This document shows positions 43,557 through 52,006 of a DNA stretch of 64,000 nucleotides, piece by piece. The stretch spans positions 1 through 64,000 of the forward strand of contig QLUR01000011.1 of the NCBI GenBank assembly GCA_018725565.1. Reading direction: 5' to 3'. A model generated the notes under the pieces. It worked only from the letters and a program-made list of their open reading frames with translations. It did no database searches and was not told the DNA's origin. This DNA is from Bacillota bacterium (GTDB lineage: Bacteria > Bacillota > Dethiobacteria > Dethiobacterales > Dethiobacteraceae). Numbering within the stretch: the first letter of the stretch is position 1; each line of letters begins with the position of its first letter. A program made the position numbers and the translations under genes.

Positions 43557-43650
43557 GAATACCGGAAGTCGGAAGTCAGATTGCCGGATAACAGCCTACT
43601 CCAGGAGTCCAATAACTGACTTCTGGTTTTCGGGGTACCGGAATTTCGGA
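43557..43650. repeat. low-complexity AGTC/inverted sequence between aroK and aroQ
   Basis: TACCGGAAGTCGGAAGTCAG at the left and CTGACTTCTGG...GGTACCGG at the right are imperfect inverted copies of an (A/G)GAAGTC-type motif. No coding frame is visible. Similar AGTC/GGAGA-rich tracts occur at 50561, 50708, 51980 and 60675. Confidence 0.45.
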
Positions 43651-43657
43651 GGGCAAA

Positions 43658-44170
43658 CTAGCGTGCCAGCAAGTCAAGAATTTCTTCTGCCACCTGCAGC
43701 ACCGTCCTGCCGGTCGTATCGACCTGCAGATGGGCCGCTTCACGGTACAACGGTTCGCGTGCACATAACAACGCCGCCAACTCCGCCTCGCCGCCAAACA
43801 ACGGACGCGACTCATCCCCCTGCAGTCTGGCAAACAGCGTTTCGGTTTCAGCCCGAAGCCAGACCAAGATGCCGCCGGCACGCAGAGCGGCAACATTTTC
43901 CGCATTTAACACCGCGCCGCCACCGGTAGCGATCACTAGAGCCCGCCTTTGTGCCAGCTCCCGGATCACTTCCCGTTCCAGCCCACGAAAATACGGCTCT
44001 CCGTGCCGGCAGAAAATTTCAGCTATGCTCTGTCCGGCACGGTGCTTAAGCAACTCATCCGTATCTGCCAGGCACCAGCCAAGTTGAGCAGCCAGGCGTC
44101 TGCCGACCTCTGTCTTACCGGTGCCCATCATGCCGATCAACACCAGGTTTTTGCCGGCCAACTGTTTCAT
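43658..44170 (-). CDS. aroK: shikimate kinase
   Basis: The 170-residue P-loop kinase has Walker A GMMGTGKTEVGRRLA, the shikimate-binding DTDELLKHR, REVIRELA and the ATGGGAVL motif, and the lid segment RPLFGGEAELAALLCAREPLYREAA. The ATG overlaps the stop of the CBS-PAS-HD gene as ATGA, so the two are translationally coupled. It makes shikimate-3-phosphate. Confidence 0.95.
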   Translation of the reverse strand: MKQLAGKNLVLIGMMGTGKTEVGRRLAAQLGWCLADTDELLKHRAGQSIAEIFCRHGEPYFRGLEREVIRELAQRRALVIATGGGAVLNAENVAALRAGGILVWLRAETETLFARLQGDESRPLFGGEAELAALLCAREPLYREAAHLQVDTTGRTVLQVAEEILDLLAR

Positions 44171-45600
44171 GGCTGCATTGCCTCCCGCCCGGCAAGGCGT
44201 TGCTTTTTATCAAGAAAAACCTGTTCAATACCGGTGTACAAATCGAGTTCCATTGTCCGGTCAAAGGAGGGATGAGCGTTATGCTCCAGCACCGTCAGGC
44301 GCGGGCCGCTGACCCGGAAGCCGATGCGGGCGTTGCGTCGCGTCAGGCCGGCCGAAAGGCCGTCAATGATTTTAAACAGGCGCAGCATCGGCAGCAGGTG
44401 CCGCGGGAAACAATCCGGCAAATCTTCCTCACGGTGATGATGGTAACGGATCAGCGTCACCACATCCGCGGGCTTCTGATAGTAGTTTTCCGCGACATCG
44501 GCGCTGCGCGCCGCGTGCTGCGTGCTTTCTTCAAATACCTTGTAGGGATCAACCACCTGCCCCACATTCAGTACCGGCTGGGATTTGCCGATATCATGGA
44601 ACATCAGCGCCTGCACCAGCGCATCCTTGTCAATGCCAAGCAGGCTCATCAGGCCTTTCTCGTTCAAATCGGCCGCCACTTTCAGCGCGTTAACCACATG
44701 CAGGTAGCCGCCGTCCTCAATCACCTGGGTAATCTCGATCATCCCGTTGGCCGGATTATAATTGTCGCGGTATTCCGGCGTACTTTTCAGCTTCTGCTCC
44801 AGCCTGGAATCGGGCAGGGTCAGGGCAAACGCCTTATCCAACTCGTCCCGCGCTTTAAGCAGCGCCAGATACATCTGTTTGGTCTCGGTAATATCCGTGA
44901 AGGTCTGCAACACCCCGGCGATGTGCCCATCCTGGACAATCGGCACATTGTTGGTCAGTACAACCCGCCCGTTATTAGATTGCACCTCTACATTATACAG
45001 CGGTTTGCCGCTTTCCAACACCCTGCGCACCACCGAGTCCGGCGCGCTATAAATCAGGGACTTTCGCCCCAGCATTTTCCTGGCCTCCAGCCCGCTGATC
45101 CTTTCCGCCGCCGGGTTAAACTCACGGACAACAAACTCATGATCCACAACTGCCAGGCCTTCGCATAACGAAGCCAGCAAAGACGGTGCCTGCCTGTATG
45201 GCTCAAACAAGTCACAGGACTGCCTGGCCTTAGCCGCCTTAGCCCTCAACACCGCTTCCATATTCAGATACCCTACGGGCATATTGCCTACTACCACCGG
45301 CAGCTGACTGATATGGCGCTCCGTAAGTATTTTGGTCGCCTCTTCCACCGGTGTATCCGGTGACACCACAAACATCTGCCCGCTTGGCAGCATGACATCT
45401 GCAACGCAGGAGTCGCAGCGGGCATCCGCCGTACTTTTGCGCAGGGAGTGACCGGAAACAAGCCCCAGCAGGCGCCCCAACTCATCCACCACCAGCGCAT
45501 GCGTTGACTCCGCCTCGATCATCTTCTCGGCCGCTTCCTGCAGTGAAGCCTCCGGGGCGACCAGCACCAACTTAGTAAGCATTATTTCTTGCACAAGCAC
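44167..45600 (-). CDS. CBS-PAS-HD domain signalling protein
   Basis: The 477-residue cytoplasmic protein has two CBS domains (about 1-58 and 65-120; VQEIMLTKLVLVAPEASL, TERHISQLPVV), a PAS domain (about 140-240; GLAVVDHEFVVREFNPAAERISG) and an HD domain (FHDIGK at 334-339, further His at 362 and 386-388 in RYHHHREEDLP). HD domains of this kind hydrolyse phosphate esters of nucleotides; there is no GYP motif, so cyclic-di-GMP cleavage cannot be claimed. CBS suggests adenine-nucleotide sensing and PAS a ligand or redox cue. It follows the last pilus gene and overlaps aroK. No close named relative is recognised. Confidence 0.85.
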   Translation of the reverse strand: MLVQEIMLTKLVLVAPEASLQEAAEKMIEAESTHALVVDELGRLLGLVSGHSLRKSTADARCDSCVADVMLPSGQMFVVSPDTPVEEATKILTERHISQLPVVVGNMPVGYLNMEAVLRAKAAKARQSCDLFEPYRQAPSLLASLCEGLAVVDHEFVVREFNPAAERISGLEARKMLGRKSLIYSAPDSVVRRVLESGKPLYNVEVQSNNGRVVLTNNVPIVQDGHIAGVLQTFTDITETKQMYLALLKARDELDKAFALTLPDSRLEQKLKSTPEYRDNYNPANGMIEITQVIEDGGYLHVVNALKVAADLNEKGLMSLLGIDKDALVQALMFHDIGKSQPVLNVGQVVDPYKVFEESTQHAARSADVAENYYQKPADVVTLIRYHHHREEDLPDCFPRHLLPMLRLFKIIDGLSAGLTRRNARIGFRVSGPRLTVLEHNAHPSFDRTMELDLYTGIEQVFLDKKQRLAGREAMQP

Positions 45601-45729
45601 AGGAATCCCTCATTTACTGCTAAAAATTATAATGCGTACGGCCGTTCTGCCCGGCACTCCGGAGTGATTCGACAAAAAGCGCGGTTACCCTGCCGCAGTA
45701 AGCGGAATACGCAAAATTTTCCTTAACAA

Positions 45730-46200
45730 TCAAAGCGGAGGCTGGTCCGAGATGCGCACTCTGGCCGTAACCGGCGTGACAATCACATACAGGAGCCGGC
45801 CCGCACTGTTGCGGAGTGCCACATGCCCTCCCTGGTTCGGGGCTCCGGTAAACCGGAACGACAATGTATGCCTCACACCGTCCGTAGGGAAGTTTATCGC
45901 GGCGAAAGAAAGACCTGGCGGCAACCGCACCAGTACATCCCGTTCCGGACACCTGACCCGATACAGCCCGTCAAACAGAAAAAACACCAGTTCCGTTCGC
46001 TGTCCGCTGGCAATAGCCGCATGGCGCGTTTCCCGCACCCTCGCCGCCAGCTCCAGCGCCGCCCCCTGCAGCTGCCAGTGACTGAGTTGACGGCGTGCCG
46101 GAAACACTGTCAGCAAAACAAGGGCGGCAATAGCGAGTACCACCAGCAGTTCCACCATCGTATAGCCCTTACCATACCTGCCCCTGTTTAACATAAACAT
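45730..46200 (-). CDS. minor prepilin, GspH/FimT-like
   Basis: The 156-residue prepilin has a short basic leader ending in Gly, then YTMVELLVVLAIAALVLLTVF, the class III signal with Glu at +5. The following helix (LELAARVRETRHAAIASGQRTELVFF) is typical of GspH/FimT minor pseudopilins. The ATG is preceded by a short spacer with no strong site. It is the last structural gene of the pilus cluster on this strand. Confidence 0.85.
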   Translation of the reverse strand: MFMLNRGRYGKGYTMVELLVVLAIAALVLLTVFPARRQLSHWQLQGAALELAARVRETRHAAIASGQRTELVFFLFDGLYRVRCPERDVLVRLPPGLSFAAINFPTDGVRHTLSFRFTGAPNQGGHVALRNSAGRLLYVIVTPVTARVRISDQPPL

Positions 46201-46288
46201 TAATCAATCCCTGCCCGCGCAATAATTACCATTCATGGCCCCAAAAATAGCGCCGTCCGCCCGGCGCTGTATCCTGGGTTACCTCTCA

Positions 46289-46897
46289 CTATTCATGCGA
46301 TAACAAAAATGCAAACTCCAAACGGCCCTGCACTTCTCCCTCCGCCAGCGTATAAGACACGGAACTCACCGGCACCAGAAAGTCCAGCGCCTCCAACCCG
46401 GCCAGCAGGCTGAAGAGCGCCTCCTTGCTGTCAGCGGTCACCGCGGCCTCCCCCGCTGCAACCAGCAGATCTCCCGGTTGCAGCGCCGCAACAGCTTCCC
46501 CTCCCTGCGGTGCCACCTGCGGGGTGCCATCCTGTCCAGCCGGTGCGGTCGTAACCAGTGGTATGGGCGATGTAACCCTGAAGCTGGCAACGTCCAATCC
46601 TGGACGGAAAAACAGGCTCTCCACCCGGGCCAGCATTTCCGGCCAATAGCTTACCGGCGGCAGCCGGCGCTCTAGCTCTGCAGCTTGTCCCTGCCATTTT
46701 TTCTCCGCTTCCAGTACTGCCGCCCGCTGGCCAAGCAACTGTTCCTGGGCCGCCAGCTCCGTCTGCAGTCTTGTCTTTTCAGCAATCACCTGCGCCCGCC
46801 TTACACTCCCAGGCAGCCAGGCAAACTGGTAGACCGCCGCGCCAATGGCCAACAGGAGCAAATACGGTAAAACAGCTTTCGCGCTCATCTTTGGCAA
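46289..46897 (-). CDS. pilO: PilO-like type IV pilus inner-membrane protein
   Basis: The 202-residue protein has one N-terminal transmembrane helix (AVLPYLLLLAIGAAVYQFAWLP), a coiled coil (about 35-75) and a ferredoxin-like C-terminal domain with a GGEAVAALQPGD insertion. It partners with PilN in the alignment complex that links PilM to the pilus machine. It lies 11 bases after pilN. Sequence similarity in this family is low, so the call uses position and architecture. Confidence 0.8.
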   Translation of the reverse strand: MPKMSAKAVLPYLLLLAIGAAVYQFAWLPGSVRRAQVIAEKTRLQTELAAQEQLLGQRAAVLEAEKKWQGQAAELERRLPPVSYWPEMLARVESLFFRPGLDVASFRVTSPIPLVTTAPAGQDGTPQVAPQGGEAVAALQPGDLLVAAGEAAVTADSKEALFSLLAGLEALDFLVPVSSVSYTLAEGEVQGRLEFAFLLSHE

Positions 46898-46908
46898 GGT
46901 CGATCACC

Positions 46909-47697
46909 TCAATCTTCAGCCGGCTGGAAGCCGGCTCTACTGCCGGGGGGTAGATTGATACGCTGGCCCGAAATAATCAGGCTGGGGTTTTTAATCTGCG
47001 GATTAACCGCCAGCAGTTCCTCCAGGGTAAATCCGAATTTATCGGCAATTTTGGACAGCGAATCAGTACGCCGAACAATGTATACCTCCGGCGGAAGGTC
47101 TGCCGGCTGCAGGGTTTCGTCGGCCGGCTCTTGAACAGGCAGCGGCTCTGCCGGTCCGTTCTGCAAAACAGCGTCCCGCACCACCTTTGCCGTCAGCACC
47201 ACCGAAAACCCGCCCTCCGCCATGTCAATGGATTGAAGCCGTGCATCCTCAAAAGACCCCGTATTCTCAACTGCTTCCGGCCACTGCCCGGCCTCCCGCA
47301 GCTTAGCCGCGTGTACGCGCAAATTAGCGTGGTCCTGCTGCCAGAAAAATTCCGACAACGTGACAGCCGACATCGCAGCCGCCTGCTCCAATTCCCGCAG
47401 GACAGCCGACCAGCGGAAACGTAACGCCAGCTGCTCCTCCAAGCGCTTATACTCCAGCAACAGACGATTGCCGGCGTCCAACGCGGCCCGTATCCTGTCG
47501 GCTTCGGCCCGCCCGCTCTCCAGCGTAGCGGAAAGGGCCTTTGCTTCGGCTTCCAGCTGTTCGTTCAGCAATAACTGTCCTCCCGGCAACACCACTAGCG
47601 CCAGCAGGTAACTCACCACCAGAAACAGCTTAAGAAATCTGGGCAGGTAAAAAACACGCCGCCCCACATAATCGGCCGGCCGCAGGTTAACTTCCAT
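46909..47697 (-). CDS. pilN: PilN-like protein with a C-terminal LysM domain
   Basis: The 262-residue protein begins VNLRPADY, the PilN segment that binds PilM, followed by a transmembrane helix (about 21-46) and a coiled coil. The C-terminal part (205-249; VYIVRRTDSLSKIADKFGFTLEELLAVNPQI) is a LysM peptidoglycan-binding domain, not part of usual PilN. The last residues (AGFQPAED) are encoded by a GC-rich palindromic repeat. The start overlaps the pilM end by 11 bases. The LysM module may fix the pilus machine to the thick Gram-positive wall; that is inference. Confidence 0.82.
   Translation of the reverse strand: MEVNLRPADYVGRRVFYLPRFLKLFLVVSYLLALVVLPGGQLLLNEQLEAEAKALSATLESGRAEADRIRAALDAGNRLLLEYKRLEEQLALRFRWSAVLRELEQAAAMSAVTLSEFFWQQDHANLRVHAAKLREAGQWPEAVENTGSFEDARLQSIDMAEGGFSVVLTAKVVRDAVLQNGPAEPLPVQEPADETLQPADLPPEVYIVRRTDSLSKIADKFGFTLEELLAVNPQIKNPSLIISGQRINLPPGSRAGFQPAED
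46917..46940. repeat. GC-rich REP-like palindrome (in the pilN 3-prime end)
   Basis: CAGCCGGCTGGAAGCCGGCT contains two AGCCGGCT palindromes. Related copies lie at 49265-49283 and 49309-49333. This one encodes the pilN C-terminus. Confidence 0.5.
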
Positions 47698-48637
47698 GCC
47701 GCCACCCCCTTAGCGCCAGACCGCAAGCCACCGCCAAATGCGGCGCGGCGTCATTCAACTCCAGCTCAGCCGACTTTTTCTGCATTTTCATGGACGTAAA
47801 AGGATTAAGTACCTGCGGCTCTATCTCCAGGTCGTCCCGCAGGCGCTCCAACAACGGACCGCGCTTTGATCCGGCGCCGGCCAGCCACACCTGCCGGAGC
47901 TGGCTTTCCCGCTCCCGGCTGTTATAAAAATAGTAGTCTACGGAACGTTGAACTTCCCTGCCTAAGTCTCCCGGGTCAGCTTCCCGCGAAAGCGGTACCA
48001 CACGCTGAAAGACCAGACGCCCTCCCTCGGCAATTAAAATACTGCTCGCCTCTTCACCGACGTCAAGCAACAACGAGGCTTGGCGAACGCTTTCCTCCGC
48101 TCCCGGACCGCCCAGATACAACAGCAAACGGAACAGGGCAAACGCTTCCACATCGACGGCCACCGGGTTCAGTCCCGCTGCTGCCGCCGCTTCCAGATAG
48201 CCGTGAACCACCTCTTTTTGCACCGCCGCCAGGTAAAGCTCCAGCTTGTTACCGTCTTCACTCTTGATTTCCCGCACTCCGGTATAATCAACCACCGCCT
48301 CCTCCAGCGGGAACTGCAAATGTTTCTCGGCCTCCCAGCGCACCGCCTCCCGCAACTCCCGCTCCGGCATGGCCGGCAGCTGTACTGTGCGTAAAATCAC
48401 ACTCTGTTTGCCAAGGGCAAGGAAACATTTTTTATGCGTAACTTGCGCGCTCTTGAGCAACTCGCGCAAACTCTTAGAGACCGCCTCAGGCTGCAAAACA
48501 CGCCCACCGGCGATAGCGCCAACCGGCGTTTCCCGGACCGCGGCAGCCGTCAGCTCGTCCCCATCTCTTGTCCGTTCCAACAGCACGACCTTTAGCAACG
48601 CCGCACCGAGCTCCACGCCAAGCCCCCGTTCCGCCAT
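47687..48637 (-). CDS. pilM: type IV pilus assembly protein PilM
   Basis: The 316-residue actin-fold cytoplasmic protein has the phosphate loops LGVELGAALLKVVLLER at the N-terminus and SLLLDVGEEASSILIAEGG in the middle, EEAVVDYTGVREI and the C-terminal segment PHLAVACGLALRG. It binds PilN at the inner face of the membrane. The ATG at 48637 has GGGAG upstream; a longer frame to 48673 is not needed. It heads the pilM-pilN-pilO-minor pilin run. Confidence 0.9.
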   Translation of the reverse strand: MAERGLGVELGAALLKVVLLERTRDGDELTAAAVRETPVGAIAGGRVLQPEAVSKSLRELLKSAQVTHKKCFLALGKQSVILRTVQLPAMPERELREAVRWEAEKHLQFPLEEAVVDYTGVREIKSEDGNKLELYLAAVQKEVVHGYLEAAAAAGLNPVAVDVEAFALFRLLLYLGGPGAEESVRQASLLLDVGEEASSILIAEGGRLVFQRVVPLSREADPGDLGREVQRSVDYYFYNSRERESQLRQVWLAGAGSKRGPLLERLRDDLEIEPQVLNPFTSMKMQKKSAELELNDAAPHLAVACGLALRGWRHGS

Positions 48638-48692
48638 CGCCGCTCCCCTTCCCAAATCAGCCCGTCCCGCCACTAAAAATAACCCTCACCCT

Positions 48693-48717
48693 TTCCCTCT
48701 CCCCAAGGGAGAGGGAA
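48693..48717 (-). terminator. perfect hairpin after the 141-residue coiled-coil gene
   Basis: TTCCCTCTCCC and GGGAGAGGGAA form an 11-bp perfect stem with a 3-base loop, 6 bases after the stop at 48724. No U-tract follows on the minus strand, so termination is uncertain. CCCTCTCCC hairpins of this kind are scattered in many bacterial genomes. Confidence 0.5.
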
Positions 48718-48723
48718 GTTTAA

Positions 48724-49149
48724 TTACCTGAGCATCACAGCGACAGTCAGGCCAAAGGCGGCGGTAATGAGGGCCAGCGTAGCCCAAATCAGGGCGCGCA
48801 CTCCGGCCATTTCCTGCCGCAGGTTAGCCTCTACCTGCTTTATTTCCTGCCGCAGGGTACTCTCTACCTGATCTATTCTTATCTCTACCTGCTTTATTTC
48901 CTGCCGCAGGGCAGATTCTACCTGATCTATTCTCTGGTGCAACTTAGTTTCTACCTGCTTTATTTCCTGCCGCAGGGTACTCTCTACCTGATCTATTCTC
49001 TGGTGCAACTTAGTTTCTACCTGCTTTATTTCCTGCCGCAAAGTTGTTTCCACCTGCTCAACTCTGTGCAACAGGTGAAAGAACTCAGGTGAAGCCAAGG
49101 TATACTCCGGCCCCCTAGCCGTCTCCGCGCGTTGCGTTTCCCCGCTCAT
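48724..49149 (-). CDS. membrane-anchored coiled-coil protein with 11-residue repeats
   Basis: The 141-residue protein has a short N-terminus, about seven units of an 11-residue repeat alternating EIKQVETKLHQ and RIDQVESTLRQ (residues about 29-113; one unit shortened to 7), and a C-terminal transmembrane helix (RALIWATLALITAAFGLTVAVML). An 11-residue period points to a slightly right-handed coiled coil. The DNA shows matching 33/66-base repeats (48811-49065), so the length may vary between strains. It lies between PilX-like and pilM genes. The function is unknown. Confidence 0.75.
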   Translation of the reverse strand: MSGETQRAETARGPEYTLASPEFFHLLHRVEQVETTLRQEIKQVETKLHQRIDQVESTLRQEIKQVETKLHQRIDQVESALRQEIKQVEIRIDQVESTLRQEIKQVEANLRQEMAGVRALIWATLALITAAFGLTVAVMLR

Positions 49150-49264
49150 CTGCGCTCACCGCCCTTTAACCTCATTATAGCGCACCCGCCGCACCAGAGG
49201 CAAGTAATCTTCGCGCTTTGTCCCGGCGCGCCGCCTGCCTTCGCAGCGCCTCCCCGTCGTAGTC

Positions 49265-49333
49265 GTAGCGCCGGCTTCCAGCCAAATGTGGAGTCAGATT
49301 ATATATATGTGGAGCCGGCTCCCAGCCGGCTGC
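49265..49333. repeat. two REP-like GC palindromes in the cluster gap
   Basis: GTAGCGCCGGCTTCCAGCC (49265-49283) and GTGGAGCCGGCTCCCAGCC (49309-) are related to the palindrome in pilN. They are separated by an AT-rich TATATATATG stretch and the flanking word ATGTGGAG occurs twice. The gap 49150-49416 has no gene. Confidence 0.5.
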
Positions 49334-49416
49334 AACTAGCCCCACCACCGGGGAAATCCCTCCGCCCTCCCGCCCGCCTGCCGCACCTGCCTGCAACAGG
49401 CAACAGGCAGGCCCGC

Positions 49417-50694
49417 CTAAGGTTGGGGATTGATGAAAGTAATGTTCATGACGGTACCGGCCGCTTGCTGCGGGAAATCCGGCTGCGCGTCCTGCTGCAG
49501 CAGATGCAACATAGCGTTGTTGTAAGCCAGGTTAGTATTTCTGAGCTCAGAATCCTTATTGCCCCCTTTGGCCACTACGATGCCGCTCATCTGTCTGACC
49601 CCGCCACCTTCGGAACGTTCGATCTCCACTCTGCCGTTGCTGTACAGCAGCGTATTGTTGCCAAGCGTATCCACCCTATGCCCCTGGCCCGTAGGGACAT
49701 CAATGTCTCCGGTAGTTAAAATAACTAGCGGGTTGTTTTGATGAGGTGCGGCATTAATATCGCGCCTGATGCTCACCTCCCTGGCCTGGATGACAATCAG
49801 ACCGCTGAAGCTGACCGGCTCGTCCAGGGTGACCTTGCCCTTGTCGTCGTCGTCACTTGTGAGCAAAATCCGACGGCGACCTAGACGGTTGGCTTCACGT
49901 ATGGCTTCGTCAAGATCGCGGGAAGGGGTCACATGCCACAGAGAGGGATTATCAACAGCCAGCCGTCGGTAATGGCCGAAATCAACAGGCGGGATCAGGG
50001 AATCCGCAATTTCGCCTTCTACCGGCTTATCTACCTGCTCGTTAAATATCTGGTCCATGTCAGAGTCAAAGGTATTGCCTTCGCTGTCTTTATGCAAGGC
50101 CTGGACCCGCACCGGTCCGCTAATCACCGAGCCCCGGATTTCCGCAGTACCGCCCGACAGGAAAGTATGCTGAAACAGAAAACTTTGCAGGGGAGCCGGG
50201 CTGAAAGTCACCCGCGCCGCCGCCTGATGCTGGCCGCCGCCCCAGCGGCCGGTCGCCGTTATCCTTCTTCTCCCTACCTCTCCGGGACCAGGCGTTTCAC
50301 TGATTATTTCGACAGCAAACGAGCCGCCATTTAACTCCCCCCTGATGGGATTGCCGGTGGGGGTAGTAAAGCCAGGCTCCTCCCGCAGCCGGGCAATGGC
50401 CAGCTCTACACCCGCCTCCGCGATGTAAAGCGCCGTGTTCTGCACCGCGTGGCTCCGGGCGATGCGCGCCTCGCTCAGGGCTAATGTCCCGGCTACCGGC
50501 GCCAGCACCGCAAAAATGGCGCTGACCAGCAGCACAAGCAGTATTACCGAGCCCTGCTCTGGAGGTCGGAGACTGGAGATTAGAGATCGGAAAAACCGGC
50601 CTCTAACTTCTATGCTATTGTACATGTTTGTACGCAGCCAGGTTCTGCCGAAGCTACTCATCCAATAGTTTTTCACGTTAACCACCCCCCTCAC
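49417..50694 (-). CDS. PilX-like pilus assembly protein
   Basis: The protein of about 425 residues has a hydrophobic segment (GSVILLVLLVSAIFAVLAPVAGTLALSEA) followed by ARSHAVQNTALYIAEAGVELAIARL, the PilX/N-terminal minor-pilin pattern of large Gram-positive pilus clusters. The large C-terminal part (beta-rich, with FGHYRRLAVDNPSLW and RRILLTSDDDDKGKVTLDEPVSFSGLIVI) may form an extracellular module. The start is uncertain: GTG or TTG codons upstream of the hydrophobic segment are possible, and the first 40 residues read through a low-complexity tract (50561-50592). It lies in the minor-pilin run. Confidence 0.75.
   Translation of the reverse strand: MRGVVNVKNYWMSSFGRTWLRTNMYNSIEVRGRFFRSLISSLRPPEQGSVILLVLLVSAIFAVLAPVAGTLALSEARIARSHAVQNTALYIAEAGVELAIARLREEPGFTTPTGNPIRGELNGGSFAVEIISETPGPGEVGRRRITATGRWGGGQHQAAARVTFSPAPLQSFLFQHTFLSGGTAEIRGSVISGPVRVQALHKDSEGNTFDSDMDQIFNEQVDKPVEGEIADSLIPPVDFGHYRRLAVDNPSLWHVTPSRDLDEAIREANRLGRRRILLTSDDDDKGKVTLDEPVSFSGLIVIQAREVSIRRDINAAPHQNNPLVILTTGDIDVPTGQGHRVDTLGNNTLLYSNGRVEIERSEGGGVRQMSGIVVAKGGNKDSELRNTNLAYNNAMLHLLQQDAQPDFPQQAAGTVMNITFINPQP
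50561..50592. repeat. low-complexity GGAGNNTCGGAGA tract
   Basis: GGAGGTCGGAGACTGGAGAT followed by TAGAGATCGG is built of short GAG/ATC words, like tracts at 43557, 50708, 51980 and 60675. This copy falls in the 5-prime part of the PilX-like frame. Confidence 0.4.
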
Positions 50695-50747
50695 TCCAAT
50701 TTTTGCGCTCTACTCTCTGACCTCTGACACCCGCTTCCGACATCCAG

Positions 50748-51251
50748 CTAAGGCAGATTGCGCGGAGAAACGGTGCTTTCCACAGTAAACTGCCGCCCGC
50801 CAAAGCTTGCGGTAACCGTCACCTCCACGACAGCACCACCGGTAAGGACAACACCAAAGGCGGTAATATGCGAGGCCAGCATCACCGTGTTATCCATAGG
50901 GCCAGGCGTTCCTTCCTGCAAAAGCGGCCTTCTCTCCCGAATCAGCGCGTTATCCGGGCGGCGGAGGATGGTATACTGAAAGTTTTCACCAGGCAGCCGG
51001 TAGTTCAGAACGCTGCCCCCTTCACGAATTTCCACCCAGTTCGCCAGATGCAGGTCGCTGGTGATAAAATCAAGCGCCACCCGGGCGTTTTGCTGCGCCT
51101 CCACCTGACTGGTGTCCCGCGCAAAGGCGCGCAATATATTTTCATGAAACATAAACACCGCCGACAGCACCAGCGCCAGCACCGCCGTCACCGCCAGCAA
51201 CTCCACCAATGAATACCCTTTGTCACTCTCTCTGCCGGTTTGCCTGCTCAT
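50748..51251 (-). CDS. minor prepilin, PilW/GspJ-like
   Basis: The 167-residue prepilin has the leader SRQTGRESDKG followed by YSLVELLAVTAVLALVLSAVF (class III signal, Glu at +5), then a helix (ARDTSQVEAQQNARVALDFITSDLHLANW) typical of PilW and GspJ minor pilins. It lies between PilV-like and PilX-like genes. The ATG start is plausible. Confidence 0.85.
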   Translation of the reverse strand: MSRQTGRESDKGYSLVELLAVTAVLALVLSAVFMFHENILRAFARDTSQVEAQQNARVALDFITSDLHLANWVEIREGGSVLNYRLPGENFQYTILRRPDNALIRERRPLLQEGTPGPMDNTVMLASHITAFGVVLTGGAVVEVTVTASFGGRQFTVESTVSPRNLP

Positions 51252-51475
51252 ACTTCTTACCCCTCGTTCGGCAGTGGTCAGTCTTCAGTTTTGTAATTGA
51301 CTCTTACTCTAAGACAATTATAACTGGCATAAGCCAGTGAATATGCTGTCCGAAAACCTTGAAATGGTTGAAGTTTGGTTTGGAAGCAGGCGTTAAAACC
51401 TCGCCTTTGAGCAAGAGCCTTGTAATTTTGTAATTAGGACACTCAGCATTTTACCGATAACTGTAAACTGTCTTA

Positions 51476-51874
51476 TTACCTGGGAAAGACGAACGTCTCC
51501 AGCGCCACCTGGCGCGATATCCCTCGCTCGTCCTGATAAGATACCACAACGTCAAGGGCCCAGACTGACACCTGGCGGCCGCCGGCATCAACCTGGCTCA
51601 CTTCCCAGGAAACAGTGCGGGTAACGCCCGGCCGCGGCGTGTCAGGGCGGGTGCCCGGCCCATGGGTGAAAGGCCGCCCTAGTAGAATCTGCCTCTGCTC
51701 TTCCAGGGCATCAGCCGCCAGCGCGGTGGCGGTCGTCTGCAGGCCGGCCCGCGCCACAGTGCGGCTGCCGGCGGTAAAAAAAGCCAGCACTCCGGGCAAG
51801 AGCAGCGCCAGCACGGCCAGCGCCACTAACAGCTCTATCAGAGACATGCCCCGTTCGCCGAGTATGCGCCGCAT
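51476..51874 (-). CDS. minor prepilin, PilV/GspI-like
   Basis: The prepilin of about 132 residues has the leader MRRILGERG then MSLIELLVALAVLALLLPGVL, a class III signal with Glu at +5. The rest has a short C-terminal beta part ending QVALETFVFPR. The start is set at the Met after GGAGGTGGGCGGG; the frame can be extended upstream by 19 codons. It follows pilD by about 130 bases. The 51252-51475 gap before the PilW-like gene shows nothing I recognise. Confidence 0.85.
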   Translation of the reverse strand: MRRILGERGMSLIELLVALAVLALLLPGVLAFFTAGSRTVARAGLQTTATALAADALEEQRQILLGRPFTHGPGTRPDTPRPGVTRTVSWEVSQVDAGGRQVSVWALDVVVSYQDERGISRQVALETFVFPR

Positions 51875-52006
51875 CCCGCCCACCTCCCGACCTTCTGTTT
51901 TCCAGAGAGACCTTTCAACTAATTTTTGCATATGTTTTGCTGTCCGTCTAACCAGGGAGCCAAAGCCGCGGGGATTTCCGGCCCTCAGACAATTGATCTC
52001 CGACCT

